A stretch of 64,000 bases of DNA from JABFRJ01 sp031374735 (GTDB lineage: Bacteria > Pseudomonadota > Alphaproteobacteria > Rhizobiales > Hyphomicrobiaceae), in NCBI GenBank assembly GCA_031374735.1, contig JANMGQ010000235.1, positions 70,239 to 134,238 of the forward strand, in the 5' to 3' direction. Position numbers and translations under genes: made by a program. The notes under the pieces were generated by a model. The model was not told the DNA's origin. It did no database searches and saw only the letters and a list, made by a program, of their open reading frames with translations. Shown here piece after piece: positions 53,328 through 62,284 of this stretch (the stretch's first letter is position 1; the number at the start of each line of letters is the position of its first letter).

Positions 53328-53984
53328 TCAAACGATCTTCTGGCCCGTCTTGGCCCAATCGGCGACGAACTGCGACAAGCCCTTGTCGGTCAGGGGATGC
53401 TGCACGAGGGCTTTCAGCACCGACGGTGGCACGGTCGAGACGTCGGCACCGATGAGGGCGGCCTCACGCACATGTCCGATCGTGCGAATGGACGCGGCGA
53501 GAATCTCGGTCTCAAGGTCCGGGTAGTTGTCGTAGATCTGGCGGATCTCACGGATCAATTGCATGCCATCGTAGCCGATGTCGTCGATGCGGCCGATGAA
53601 AGGTGATACGAACGTCGCGCCGGCTTTGGCGGCCATCAGCGCCTGGCCGGCCGAGAAGCAGAGCGTCACGTTGGTCTGGATCCCCTCGCTGGTCAGTGCC
53701 TTACAGGCCTTGAGGCCGTCCCAGGTCAACGGCAGCTTCACGCACACGTTGGATGCGATCTTGGCCAGCACGTGCGCCTCTTTCAGCATCTGCGCGTATT
53801 CGGTGCTTGCAACCTCGGCCGAGACGGGACCGGGTACGAGGGCGCAGATCTCGGCGATGATGGTCTTGAAGTCGCGGTTCGCCTTGGCAACGAGGGACGG
53901 ATTGGTGGTTACGCCATCAAGAAAGCCGGCCGCAGCCAGATCCTTGATTTCGGCCACGTCAGCAGTGTCGACAAAGAATTTCAT
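53328..53984 (-). CDS. Fructose-6-phosphate aldolase / transaldolase family
   Basis: 218 residues, the short transaldolase type. MKFFVDTADVAEIKDLAAAGFLDGVTTNPSL is the N-terminal signature, the Schiff-base lysine is Lys83 in VCVKLPLTWDG, and the C-terminal helix is PLTDKGLSQFVADWAKTGQKIV. Enzymes of this length either transfer dihydroxyacetone (pentose phosphate pathway) or cleave fructose 6-phosphate. The sequence does not decide between them, though in alphaproteobacteria it is usually annotated as transaldolase. Stands alone next to the P450 remnant. Confidence 0.9.
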   Translation of the reverse strand: MKFFVDTADVAEIKDLAAAGFLDGVTTNPSLVAKANRDFKTIIAEICALVPGPVSAEVASTEYAQMLKEAHVLAKIASNVCVKLPLTWDGLKACKALTSEGIQTNVTLCFSAGQALMAAKAGATFVSPFIGRIDDIGYDGMQLIREIRQIYDNYPDLETEILAASIRTIGHVREAALIGADVSTVPPSVLKALVQHPLTDKGLSQFVADWAKTGQKIV

Positions 53985-54221
53985 GGGGCTCTCAGTGACA
54001 TCGTGGATTGCACAACCCGCCGGCGCGGGTGGCGCAGGCGTCGACCTACACTGCGTCGCAGGGCGACCGATAGAGGGCTGTTCGCCCGCTTTCTATCTCT
54101 GGCCCATTTATCCCGTGAAGGACGCGATGCCAACGCAACCCGGTCGGCCGTCAGGGCAATGGCATGAACCGTCATCCCGCACAAACGCGACCTCTTTCGG
54201 AGCGGGATTGCAGCTACGTCC

Positions 54222-54395
54222 CTATTGCACATGTTGCGTGATTTGTGTGTCCACACTCGTCTCGCTCAGCACCACCCAGTTCTCTGCGTTCGACGCCCGT
54301 TGCAGGATCGCGATGCCGCAGGCCAAAACGAGCAAGCCGAACACAAGGTGGGTGTTTGCGTCGGTCCAGATGCGGCGGCGATGGGGCATAACCAT
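54222..54395 (-). CDS. Small single-helix membrane protein
   Basis: 57 residues: a basic N-terminus (VMPHRRRIW), one membrane helix (THLVFGLLVLACGIAILQR) and a short polar tail with no cysteine. A strong AGGAG lies seven bases before the ATG at 54395, which is the main support. No known family is recognised. It lies between the aldolase gene and the HTH regulator gene and may be regulated on its own. Confidence 0.6.
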   Translation of the reverse strand: MVMPHRRRIWTDANTHLVFGLLVLACGIAILQRASNAENWVVLSETSVDTQITQHVQ

Positions 54396-54541
54396 GTGAT
54401 CTCCTGAAGGGGCGACCAACACTTTACAGGTCTACATGGCGTGTGAACGTGGCAATCTCTGCCTTGGCGGCGTGATCGCGTGCCGGTATGTGAGGTTTTG
54501 TCCGCGTCCACGGTACTGGACGCCGATCGGGGCGCAGAGCG

Positions 54542-55291
54542 ATGACCAAAGTGACGGATGATGTCGCAGCGCTTGCCCTGCGCGTGCGCGAGGAGATCGC
54601 GCGGCGGCGGCTGTCCCGGCAGGCCGTTGCCGACATGGCCAAGGTTAGCCTATCGACGCTTGAGAAAGCGCTGTCCGGCCGGCGTCCGTTCACCCTGCAA
54701 ACGATCGTCCGCTTGGAGGAAGCCTTTGGCGTGGTGTTGCGCGCGCCGGGCTTGCCTCAGGCGAACGCAGGTGCGGCCACCGGCACGGCGCCGGACGAAC
54801 TCGGCAACTATAATCGTGCGGCTGTGTCGTGGCTCGAAGGTCCGCACCTGACCATCCGACCCTCGTTCGGCGATCCGAAATCTGTCTATGCCTATCGCAC
54901 CGATATCACCTGGGATGACGGGGCAAGTCGATTGCGGTTCCGTGAGGCTGAACGGGTCGATCGCGATTATGTGCAGTTCGGCGATGTCGCCGTGCCGCAC
55001 CAATCGGGCCACATCTACCTGGTCACCAACCGGCACGGCCAGCACCGCATGATTATCGTCTCGCGCCCTGTGATCACGGGTGAGATGCATGGTTTGCTGA
55101 TGACGCTGCAGGCCGGCCGTGGCGCACACCTGGCACCTGTCGCGACGCCCATCGTTCTGCGGCCGATCTCAAAGGGCGAGACGCCTGCGTTCGGCAAAAT
55201 CAGCCCAGGGCACGACGCCTACGCCACATATGCCCGTTTGGTGCGCAAAACCACGCTTGAACATTTCGCGACGCTGCTGCCGCCGGGATAG
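54542..55291 (+). CDS. XRE-family HTH regulator with C-terminal sensor domain
   Basis: 249 residues. The first 65 residues form a helix-turn-helix (RRRLSRQAVADMAKVSLSTLEKALSGRRPFTLQTIVRLEEAF). The rest is a beta-rich domain (YAYRTDITWDDGASRLRFREAER, GHIYLVTNRHGQHRMIIVSRP) that probably senses a ligand or mediates dimerisation. The target genes are unknown; the divergent small membrane protein is one candidate. It converges with the TIGR03084-like gene, leaving 13 bases between stops. Confidence 0.8.
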   Translation: MTKVTDDVAALALRVREEIARRRLSRQAVADMAKVSLSTLEKALSGRRPFTLQTIVRLEEAFGVVLRAPGLPQANAGAATGTAPDELGNYNRAAVSWLEGPHLTIRPSFGDPKSVYAYRTDITWDDGASRLRFREAERVDRDYVQFGDVAVPHQSGHIYLVTNRHGQHRMIIVSRPVITGEMHGLLMTLQAGRGAHLAPVATPIVLRPISKGETPAFGKISPGHDAYATYARLVRKTTLEHFATLLPPG

Positions 55292-55304
55292 TTGGCCGCG
55301 GACG

Positions 55305-56099
55305 TCAGGCCATCCGTCGTGCTCCCGGCTGCGGCGGGTTTTCCGGCGGGCCAGCAAAGCACTGGCCGATGGTCATCCAGGCGTGCGCCACAGGTCCTGT
55401 CACGGACAGCGATGTGTCGGCAATGTTGCGCGTCTGCGTGACCACTTGGCAGAACGCAGTCGCATCTCCCGCGACGCGATCCGCTGCCGCGGGATCGCCA
55501 AACGTCCATGCCGCGCCTGATGGTGCCGTCAGAGCCACGTAGGGCTGCGGGCCCGGTGGCGGGAGGCCACGGTTCTTGAACGTCCAGCCGAACGTGTTCA
55601 CGCCGAGGATGGCGATGCCCTGGATACGGTCGGTATCGAGGCGGCGGCGGCCCATCAGGTCATAGATGGCTTGCCCGTGGGCCCACGTCTCCATGAGACG
55701 TGCCGTGACCGACGAGCGCGCGCTCATGTCGAGGGCGGCCCATGGCACGCGTGTCTTGGCGTCGACTGCGCTGAAGGCACGTGCCGTATCGTCAACGCCA
55801 TCACGCCAGGCGGCCGCAAGCGCGTGCCCCGTCAATCCCTGGCACTGGTCACGCTCGAACAGATGCAACGTCCCAGAGACACGTGCCGGCAGTGTCGTCT
55901 CATACCAGCTGCGAAACCCCGCGCCATCGGCGAGGGCGAGGCGCACGGCCGTGTTCCAACAGTGCAGATGCTGCAGGATGCGGTCCGTCGTCCACGCCTT
56001 GAACGCTGTCGGGCGGCTGAAATCGCGCGCATCGAGCGAAGTTGCGAGGGCATGGAGCGCAGCGCTCTCATCGACGAAGTGCTGGACGTCGTGCTGCAT
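55305..56099 (-). CDS. TIGR03084/DinB-like putative metal-dependent protein
   Basis: 264 residues with the mycothiol-maleylpyruvate-isomerase/DinB-like four-helix fold: DESAALHALATSLDARDFSRPTAFKAWTTDRILQHLHCWN, then SVTARLMETWAHGQAIYDLMGRRR. The spaced histidines (HLHCWN, TWAHGQ) are the likely metal ligands. The C-terminus (TFGWTFKNRGLPPPGPQPYVAL) fits TIGR03084, whose function is unknown. The second 206-bp repeat lies immediately upstream of its start, so the repeat could sit in its promoter or leader. Confidence 0.75.
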   Translation of the reverse strand: MQHDVQHFVDESAALHALATSLDARDFSRPTAFKAWTTDRILQHLHCWNTAVRLALADGAGFRSWYETTLPARVSGTLHLFERDQCQGLTGHALAAAWRDGVDDTARAFSAVDAKTRVPWAALDMSARSSVTARLMETWAHGQAIYDLMGRRRLDTDRIQGIAILGVNTFGWTFKNRGLPPPGPQPYVALTAPSGAAWTFGDPAAADRVAGDATAFCQVVTQTRNIADTSLSVTGPVAHAWMTIGQCFAGPPENPPQPGARRMA

Positions 56100-56120
56100 A
56101 CGTCACTCCTGCCCGGTCTT

Positions 56121-56328
56121 ATACCAGCGAGCAAAATTTCTGACCCATTACATCCAACGACGTCATCCTGGAATACGATCACGCGCCCCACGTGATCGCA
56201 GATCCGGGATTTACCACTGTCCAAAAAACACGAGTGCCAATACGCGAGCGGTAAGGATTCCGGATATGCCTGCCGCGCCTCGGCGCGACAGGCAGTCCGG
56301 AATGACGATGATGGGTTGGTCAGTCACA
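56121..56328. repeat. ~206-bp palindromic interspersed repeat, copy 2
   Basis: The second copy, in the same orientation as copy 1. Both hairpins are preserved: AATACGATCACGCG...CGTGATCGCAG, and the long arms around CCTGCCGCGCC-TC-GGCGCGACAGG. Copy 2 ends with AATTCTGAC, echoing AAATTTCTGAC at its beginning, so short imperfect terminal repeats are possible. Compensating changes between the copies would indicate selection on RNA or DNA folding. Confidence 0.8.
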
Positions 56329-56380
56329 AATTCTGACCGCCGGTCTTATTCCTGCCTAGTCGGAGAAGCGGGTTACCAGA

Positions 56381-59300
56381 TCAGGAAATCCGTCCACAGG
56401 CATGTGCCAGGAACAGATACACGCGGCCGCTGCTTGAGGTGAGATGCGCCTGCAGCGACTGGCCGCTTGGATCGCGCGCCTCGACGTCACGCACTTCGCG
56501 CTCGAACTCGCTGAGGAAGCGGTCGACCATGGCACGGAAGGGCATGTCAGTCTGATAGCGGCGCTGGGCATCGTCGAAGATTGCGCGTCCCTCGGCCGAA
56601 TAGATGCTGCGCACGAGGATGCCGCGCTGGCCAGACCGGAAGCGCGCCCAGATGGCGGCAGCTGTTGGCGGATCGAGGGCAGCTGCGACCTGCTCCAGGT
56701 TGATCGGCGCGTTGGTCGCGGGCGCCTGGTGCGGCTCTTGTACGACGGCCTGAGCCTCGGGTTTGGAGGCGCGCGCGAGAAGGTCTCCCAAAGACCAGCC
56801 CGTGGGCGGCATCCCAGAGGAGGCGACGGCTTGCTGAGGCGGCGGATTTGGCCGCTGTGGCTGCTGCACGGGCGCGGCGGGCGGTGCGATCGCGTGCTGC
56901 ACGGGCGGTGCGATGTCGAGCGTCCGCTTCTCGCGATCGGCGATCCTGGCGACCTCGTCGAGCGCCTTCAATTGCTCGGCAAGCACACGGCGCATGGCGT
57001 CTGTGCTCTGGCGGGTTGCATCTGGGATGGCCTGTGCCTGCTGGCGCAGGGCTTCTTGTTCGCGGCCAAGCTCCTCGGCGGCCGTGCGTGTGCGCGCGCG
57101 GATTTCATCGGTCGTCTCGGCAAGGCGGCTGGTGAGCGATCCGACCTGCTGGCTCATCTCCTGCGACACGGTCGAGAACTGATCGCGCAACGAATCGAGC
57201 GCGCGATTTTGCTGCTGCTCCGTGTCCGTGCGCAGGCGCTGCAGATCGTTCAAGGCTGACTGCGCGTGTGTTTGCGCCCCGCGGGTCAAGTCGTCGGTCA
57301 AGGCCCGTGTTTTCTGCGCGGCCTCGGTGAGAGACGTCTCGATGGTGCTCTTGTAGTTGACCATCTGCTTGCCAAGCTGATCGGTCGATTCCGTTACGCG
57401 GCCAAGCGTATCGGTGAGTTCGCGGTGCCTGTTTTGGAGGGTACTGTCGATGCGGTGGTTGGCTTGCTCCAGCGCGTTGGCGGCGCGGATGATCGACTGG
57501 CCCTGATTTTCGAAGCGGTTGGTGACCGAGCCGATCTGGGTGAGCAGGTTTTCAGAAACGGTCTTGAGCATGTCGGCCTGTCCGGCGAGGCCCTCGATGG
57601 CCTTGACCGACTGGCGCGTGATGTTCTCGCTCGTGCGCCGGACTGATGCGATGCCTTGCACCAACTGCTCGTCGAGGTGCTGCGATTGGCGGTTGAGAGT
57701 TTCGGACAGGTTCTTGGCGTGCGCATCCATGGCAACGGCCAGAAGGCGAGCTTTTTCTCCGACGGTGCTGTCGATCGTTTGCGTTGACGTGCGGATCGAG
57801 TCGTCGAAAGCATTGAGACGGGTCGCGAATGCGAGGTCAATGGCGCGCGTGCGCTCAAGCAGGCGTTGATCGAAGGCCTCAGTCTGGCCCAGTAGACTGG
57901 TGCTGATCGCGTCGGAGCGCGTGGCCAGCGTCTGGTCGATCGCGGCGGTGAAGGTCTCGAACACGGTCTGGAATTCGCCAGTGCGGGTGCCAAGGGTGGT
58001 GTGCAGGGCGGAGGTGTATTCGTCGAGGACGGTTTGCAGGTGTGTGGTGCGATCGCCGAGCAAGGTCTGAATTTGCTCAGTGGATTGGCCAAGAATGCCC
58101 TGCATCTGCGACGTCGTATCGGTCAGCACGCTGCGAAGTGCAGTCGTGCGCGTATCCAGCGTATTTTCAAACTGTCCGGTTGCCTTGGTCAGCGAGGTAT
58201 CGAGGGCGATCAGGTTTTGTCCGGCGTCCCCGACGAGGCGCGCGATCTTGGCTTGCTGGTTTTGCAGGTTCTCCAGCAGCTGCGGGACTTCGCTGCTGAT
58301 GGCGCGTAAGGTGCGATGGACGTTTTCGCCGGTGCCGGACAGCTCGTTGCGCTGGTTGGCGAATTCGTTCAGCAGGCCGCGGATGCGCGTTTCGTTGGAG
58401 GCAAAGGCCTGCTCAAGCGCCGACACTTCACTGTGCACCATCGCCTCAAGTTCGCCTGCCCGTCCGATGGCCTGAGAGATGGCCTCGTTCATGTAGTTGA
58501 CTTGCTTGCGCACGGTCTGGCCGAGGGAGGCGACAGCTTGCTCGGCCTGCCGGTCGGGCTCGGCGAGGCGGATCGCGACCTCCGTCATGGCGGACGAGCG
58601 CAAGCGCAGATCCTGCGCCTGATAGACCAGCCACGCGATAACCCAGAAAACCGCGATCGGCAGCACAACCGTCGCCAATGAAATGAGAATGACGGGCTTG
58701 CCGAACAATTCAGCAGCGCCGCCAACCTTGGCCAGTTCGGGCAAGATCATCAGCGTCGACAGCAACGCACCGACGACCAGCCACAGTCCCGAGATGGCCG
58801 CGGCAATCGTGTAGATCCGACGCGATGGTTTCTGATTAAGGGCATAGATGAGGCCGCCGATCGTCGGCGCATCATCGTTAGCCGCCACCGTGGTGCCCCG
58901 AGACGGGCCCGCCGGGCGGCGCTTGGCTGCCTTTTCAACAGGCGTATCTATGGGCGCAACTGGGGGCGCAACGTCCGTCGTGGCGACGACTTTGGGCTTG
59001 GCGCGTTCGACCTGAGCTGCGGCGAGCGGCGCGGTTGTCATGGGTTTCGCGGCTGTAGGACGCTGCTGATCGCCATCGGCGAGCGCGATTTGAATGGCGA
59101 CATTAAGCTCGGTCAAGTCAGATGCAGCCGGCTTTATTGCGCTCGGTGCTGGCTTGGCCGTGGGAGCCGCAAGACTGGCTGCGGACGCAGCTGTCGGCTG
59201 CGGGGTCGGTTTGGCGGCCGCTGTTTGGGAAGGCTGAGACGATGGGGGGGGCGTGAGGTTTGGTTTTTGAGGCGCCGCCGCTCTGGCAGGTTCAGCGGTC

Positions 59301-59509
59301 TTGGCGGCAGGTTCAGCGGTCTTGGCGGATTCAGAGATCGATACCTCAAACGGCTTCGCGAGCGGCGGTGGTGCGACGGCGGCACCTGGCAAAGGCGGGG
59401 CCCCCTTCGGTCCGCCATCTTTTGCCACCCGGCGCGACTCCAGGTCCGGCGCGACAGTCGCAACGGCATCCATGAGCGATCGCGCGCCGCGTGTCGTGTC
59501 TTGCGCCAT
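56381..59509 (-). CDS. Large coiled-coil membrane protein, growth-pole-ring/apolipoprotein-like
   Basis: 1042 residues. A proline/alanine-rich cytoplasmic head of ~210 residues (PPSSQPSQTAAAKPTPQPTA), two membrane helices (IYTIAAAISGLWLVVGALLS and ILISLATVVLPIAVFWVIAW), then ~550 residues of coiled coil with repeating thirty-residue units (TTALRSVLTDTTSQMQGILG, TTHLQTVLDEYTSALHTTLG), and a folded C-terminal domain (AAIWARFRSGQRGILVRSIY). The layout matches the apolipoprotein-like polar growth proteins of Rhizobiales (GPR of Agrobacterium, RgsE of Sinorhizobium), though those are about twice as long. The start at 59509 follows GGGATGGGGA. Confidence 0.7.
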   Translation of the reverse strand: MAQDTTRGARSLMDAVATVAPDLESRRVAKDGGPKGAPPLPGAAVAPPPLAKPFEVSISESAKTAEPAAKTAEPARAAAPQKPNLTPPPSSQPSQTAAAKPTPQPTAASAASLAAPTAKPAPSAIKPAASDLTELNVAIQIALADGDQQRPTAAKPMTTAPLAAAQVERAKPKVVATTDVAPPVAPIDTPVEKAAKRRPAGPSRGTTVAANDDAPTIGGLIYALNQKPSRRIYTIAAAISGLWLVVGALLSTLMILPELAKVGGAAELFGKPVILISLATVVLPIAVFWVIAWLVYQAQDLRLRSSAMTEVAIRLAEPDRQAEQAVASLGQTVRKQVNYMNEAISQAIGRAGELEAMVHSEVSALEQAFASNETRIRGLLNEFANQRNELSGTGENVHRTLRAISSEVPQLLENLQNQQAKIARLVGDAGQNLIALDTSLTKATGQFENTLDTRTTALRSVLTDTTSQMQGILGQSTEQIQTLLGDRTTHLQTVLDEYTSALHTTLGTRTGEFQTVFETFTAAIDQTLATRSDAISTSLLGQTEAFDQRLLERTRAIDLAFATRLNAFDDSIRTSTQTIDSTVGEKARLLAVAMDAHAKNLSETLNRQSQHLDEQLVQGIASVRRTSENITRQSVKAIEGLAGQADMLKTVSENLLTQIGSVTNRFENQGQSIIRAANALEQANHRIDSTLQNRHRELTDTLGRVTESTDQLGKQMVNYKSTIETSLTEAAQKTRALTDDLTRGAQTHAQSALNDLQRLRTDTEQQQNRALDSLRDQFSTVSQEMSQQVGSLTSRLAETTDEIRARTRTAAEELGREQEALRQQAQAIPDATRQSTDAMRRVLAEQLKALDEVARIADREKRTLDIAPPVQHAIAPPAAPVQQPQRPNPPPQQAVASSGMPPTGWSLGDLLARASKPEAQAVVQEPHQAPATNAPINLEQVAAALDPPTAAAIWARFRSGQRGILVRSIYSAEGRAIFDDAQRRYQTDMPFRAMVDRFLSEFEREVRDVEARDPSGQSLQAHLTSSSGRVYLFLAHACGRIS

Positions 59510-59738
59510 TCCCCATCCCACTACGTCGGTGACGTGCTCCGAGCAGCACACGCCACGTGCAGCACAACCGGACGAACCCACACAACAGCTGTCACTCGAT
59601 GTGGTCAACATCGTGGCGCAGCATTTTGCATTGCGTAGAACAGTCTAGCCGTTGGCCGGGTCGATGGGGCGAAGGCGCAGCGTTTTCCTTTATTTGTCCA
59701 CATGTTTCACGGGCAGAACAATGCCCAGTGCAGAAACA

Positions 59739-60266
59739 TCACAGCAGCTGTGGTCCGCGCACCACGAAATCCATCTGTGCGGCTGTCTCGATTGTGCCGG
59801 GCCGGCAGCGACGGACCTCGGCGATAGCCTCATCCACCGTCATCCCACTCTCGGACAGGATTTTTGCAGCGATGGTGCCTGTGCGCCCAAGGCCGGCCGC
59901 ACAGTGCAACGCCAACCGGCCACCTGTCTTGATCACGCGGCGCACGTCGTCGCGCGCGGTGCCCCAGGCGGCCCAAGTTGCAGCAGACGGCACGCCGAAA
60001 TCGGGGATCGGAACGTGGTGCCACGTGAACTGACGATCTCGCGCGTCAGCGGCGAAGTTCGGGACGCCGAGCCGAGTGAACTCCTGCTCTTCAATCAGCG
60101 TTAACAGCACATCGGCGCCAAAGTCTTCGATGCTGGCCAAATCAGCCGAGAGTTCGCGCTGTCCGTAGGTGCCTCCGCATCGGCCCGGGCAATGGCTCAA
60201 TCCGAGCAATGCCCCGCCAGGCGTCTCGACAACACTGATCTGCAAAGTCCTGTCGGCCCTGGACAT
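59739..60266 (-). CDS. CDKN3-like dual-specificity protein phosphatase
   Basis: 175 residues. The active-site loop HCAAGLGRTG gives Cys122 and Arg128 (C-x5-R). The N-terminal GGALLGLSHCPGRCGG is the signature of the CDKN3/KAP-like subgroup, and the general-acid region reads HHVPIPDFGVPS. The fold hydrolyses phosphotyrosine or phosphoserine/threonine. Physiological substrate unknown. It is divergent from a GNAT acetyltransferase gene with only 29 bases between starts. Confidence 0.85.
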   Translation of the reverse strand: MSRADRTLQISVVETPGGALLGLSHCPGRCGGTYGQRELSADLASIEDFGADVLLTLIEEQEFTRLGVPNFAADARDRQFTWHHVPIPDFGVPSAATWAAWGTARDDVRRVIKTGGRLALHCAAGLGRTGTIAAKILSESGMTVDEAIAEVRRCRPGTIETAAQMDFVVRGPQLL

Positions 60267-60295
60267 CGACTACGATCTCCCGCGATGATCACGGC

Positions 60296-60835
60296 ATGCA
60301 ACAGCCAATCGACATTGTGCGCCTGACCGACCTGCGCCCGATCAATTCCGCTCGGGCAGACATGGATGCCATTTTCTATGAAACGGCGCCACGGGCGCCC
60401 GCTGATCCAACCGCACGCGCGACCTTCTATGACCTTTGGCTCGGGCAATACCTGCGTCATGAGCCAGAGTTGGCGCACGTGGCGGTCTCGCAAGGCCGCG
60501 TTATCGGCTATCTCGTGGGCTGCCACGCAAACCCTGCGACATCGCCGCGGTTTGCCTCTCTCGCCTATTTCCAGACGTTCGCCAGGGCCTGCGGCTCCTA
60601 TCCGGCTCACCTGCACATCAACCTGACAACGGTAGCCCGCGGCTCAGGCACTGGCGCACGGTTAATCGAAGCCTGCGTCGCCGATGTTGCGGCGGCGCGG
60701 CTGCCAGGCGTGCACGTTGTAACATCAGCCGCGGCGCGCAATGTCGGCTTTTACGCGCGCAACGGTTTTATTGAGATCGACGGCACCGACCGCAGTGGAG
60801 GCCCCGTGGTGCTCTTGGGGCGCTCGATCGGCTGA
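60296..60835 (+). CDS. GNAT-family N-acetyltransferase
   Basis: 179 residues. The acetyl-CoA-binding motif is VARGSGTGARLIEACVADV (R-G-x-G-T-G), preceded by the beta4 strand LHINLTT and followed by SAARNVGFYARNGFIEIDG. The N-terminal half (FYDLWLGQYLRHEP) is typical of GNATs that act on small molecules or protein N-termini. No specific substrate can be read. It may share a promoter region with the phosphatase gene. Confidence 0.85.
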   Translation: MQQPIDIVRLTDLRPINSARADMDAIFYETAPRAPADPTARATFYDLWLGQYLRHEPELAHVAVSQGRVIGYLVGCHANPATSPRFASLAYFQTFARACGSYPAHLHINLTTVARGSGTGARLIEACVADVAAARLPGVHVVTSAAARNVGFYARNGFIEIDGTDRSGGPVVLLGRSIG

Positions 60836-60853
60836 CGCGCAGGCGCCCGCCTC

Positions 60854-60967
60854 TCAGTCCTTGTTGCGCGCCTTCTTGGCGATCTTGGCGGCGCGCTTGA
60901 CAGCATTTTCGGTCTTGCGCGCGCGCGCCTGGATCTTCTTGCGGCGCTGGTCACCCATCTTCGGCAT
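60854..60967 (-). CDS. Small highly basic protein (37 residues)
   Basis: A complete short frame begins MPKMGDQRRKKIQAR and ends AKKARNKD. It is almost entirely lysine, arginine, alanine and glutamine, predicted as a single amphipathic helix, with a GAGAG-type ribosome site nine bases upstream. Short lysine/arginine-rich proteins of this kind recur in Rhizobiales as unnamed proteins and could bind nucleic acid or ribosomes. It lies between the convergent GNAT gene and the dehydrogenase gene. Confidence 0.6.
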   Translation of the reverse strand: MPKMGDQRRKKIQARARKTENAVKRAAKIAKKARNKD

Positions 60968-61015
60968 GGTCGTTCTCTCAAGGTTCTGTGGTCGTTGACT
61001 TCAAGTCGACAGGCG

Positions 61016-61906
61016 TCAGGCCTTGCGGCCCTTATCTGCATTGTTCAGGCGCGCAATCAAGCTCGAAGTGTCCCAACGGTTGCCGCCCATCTTCTGCACT
61101 TCGGCATAAAACTGGTCGACAAGGGCTGTAACGGGAAGAGTAGAGCCGTTTTTGCGTGCCTCATCGAGCGCAATGGACAAGTCCTTGCGCATCCAATCGA
61201 CGGCGAAGCCGAAATCGAATTTGCCTTCACCCATGGTCTTCCAGCGGTTTTCCATCTGCCAGGAGCCAGCCGCGCCCTTGGAGATGGTCTCCATGACGGC
61301 CGGCAGGTCGAGACCCGCCTTCTGCGCCATGTGGATGCCTTCAGCGAGGCCCTGCACAAGGCCTGCGATGCAGATCTGGTTGACCATCTTGGTCACCTGG
61401 CCCGCGCCCGACGGCCCAATGAGCGTCGACATACGCGCGAACAGGTCGATGACCGGCTTGGCGCGCTCGAACACGGGCTTGTCGCCACCGCACATCACGG
61501 TCAGCATGCCACTCACGGCGCCAGCCTGACCACCTGAAACGGGCGCATCGATAAAGTCGAATCCTTTGGTCTTGGCTGCTGCATACAACTCGCGGGCTAC
61601 ATTGGCCGAGGCCGTCGTGTTGTCGATGAAGATCGTGCCCTTACGCTGGCTCTCAAACGCGCCGCCCTTGGCTGTTGTCACCGAGCGCAGGTCGTCGTCG
61701 TTGCCAACGCAGCAGAACACGAAGTCGGCGTCCCTGGCGGCCTCCGCAGGCGTCGCGGCGGTGGCGCCGCCATATTCCTTCGCCCACGCCTCGGCCTTGG
61801 CGCCGTTGCGGTTGTAGACCGTGACGTCGTGGTTGCCCTTTTTGCGGATGTGCCCCGCCATGGGATAGCCCATCACGCCAAGGCCAATCCAAGCCACTTT
61901 GGCCAT
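61016..61906 (-). CDS. 3-hydroxyisobutyrate dehydrogenase family NAD(P)-oxidoreductase
   Basis: 296 residues. The Rossmann motif is VAWIGLGVMGYPMAGHIRKKG. The substrate segment is DAPVSGGQAGAVSGMLTVMCGG, and the catalytic lysine lies in KMVNQICIAGLVQGLAEGIH (G-x-x-x-x-x-K context). The C-terminal WMRKDLSIALDEA is family-typical. It reduces or oxidises beta-hydroxy acids such as 3-hydroxyisobutyrate or tartronate semialdehyde. The start at 61906 follows GGAGCGGAACG; the long upstream frame is spurious. Confidence 0.9.
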   Translation of the reverse strand: MAKVAWIGLGVMGYPMAGHIRKKGNHDVTVYNRNGAKAEAWAKEYGGATAATPAEAARDADFVFCCVGNDDDLRSVTTAKGGAFESQRKGTIFIDNTTASANVARELYAAAKTKGFDFIDAPVSGGQAGAVSGMLTVMCGGDKPVFERAKPVIDLFARMSTLIGPSGAGQVTKMVNQICIAGLVQGLAEGIHMAQKAGLDLPAVMETISKGAAGSWQMENRWKTMGEGKFDFGFAVDWMRKDLSIALDEARKNGSTLPVTALVDQFYAEVQKMGGNRWDTSSLIARLNNADKGRKA

Positions 61907-62284
61907 CGTTCCGCTCCGCTTCTGCCGGTTTGAGTGGCCGCCTATAGCGGAAGCGGATCGGCGGGGGAAGGTGATTGTGTGCGGGACACTTGTTGTGAGG
62001 AGGGGCGAACGCAACGTTCCCAGCCCCAGCCCATGACGCCGGAGCCCGCGGATACGCGTGCGAGGCGCTTGTTGTTCGTCCGGTCTTTGGTAGGTGAGCT
62101 GAAGGTTGGCTGAACCTGAGGCTGGCAGGGCGTGACCCAAAGGCGAAGTCGAGACCACAGTGAGAGTTGGAAGACGGCGTGTCCGCTTCTGAAATTCGCG
62201 TCAGATGTCTCACCGTGCTCAGTGAACCTACCCTCGCACACAGGCGCTCTCGACCCGACGGACCCATCCGGCTAGACAAGTCGA
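61907..62284. other. 378-bp divergent gap, nothing recognised
   Basis: It separates the dehydrogenase start from the agmatine deiminase start and should hold both promoters. No repeat, RNA gene or small protein with a ribosome site was found by eye. Confidence 0.4.
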
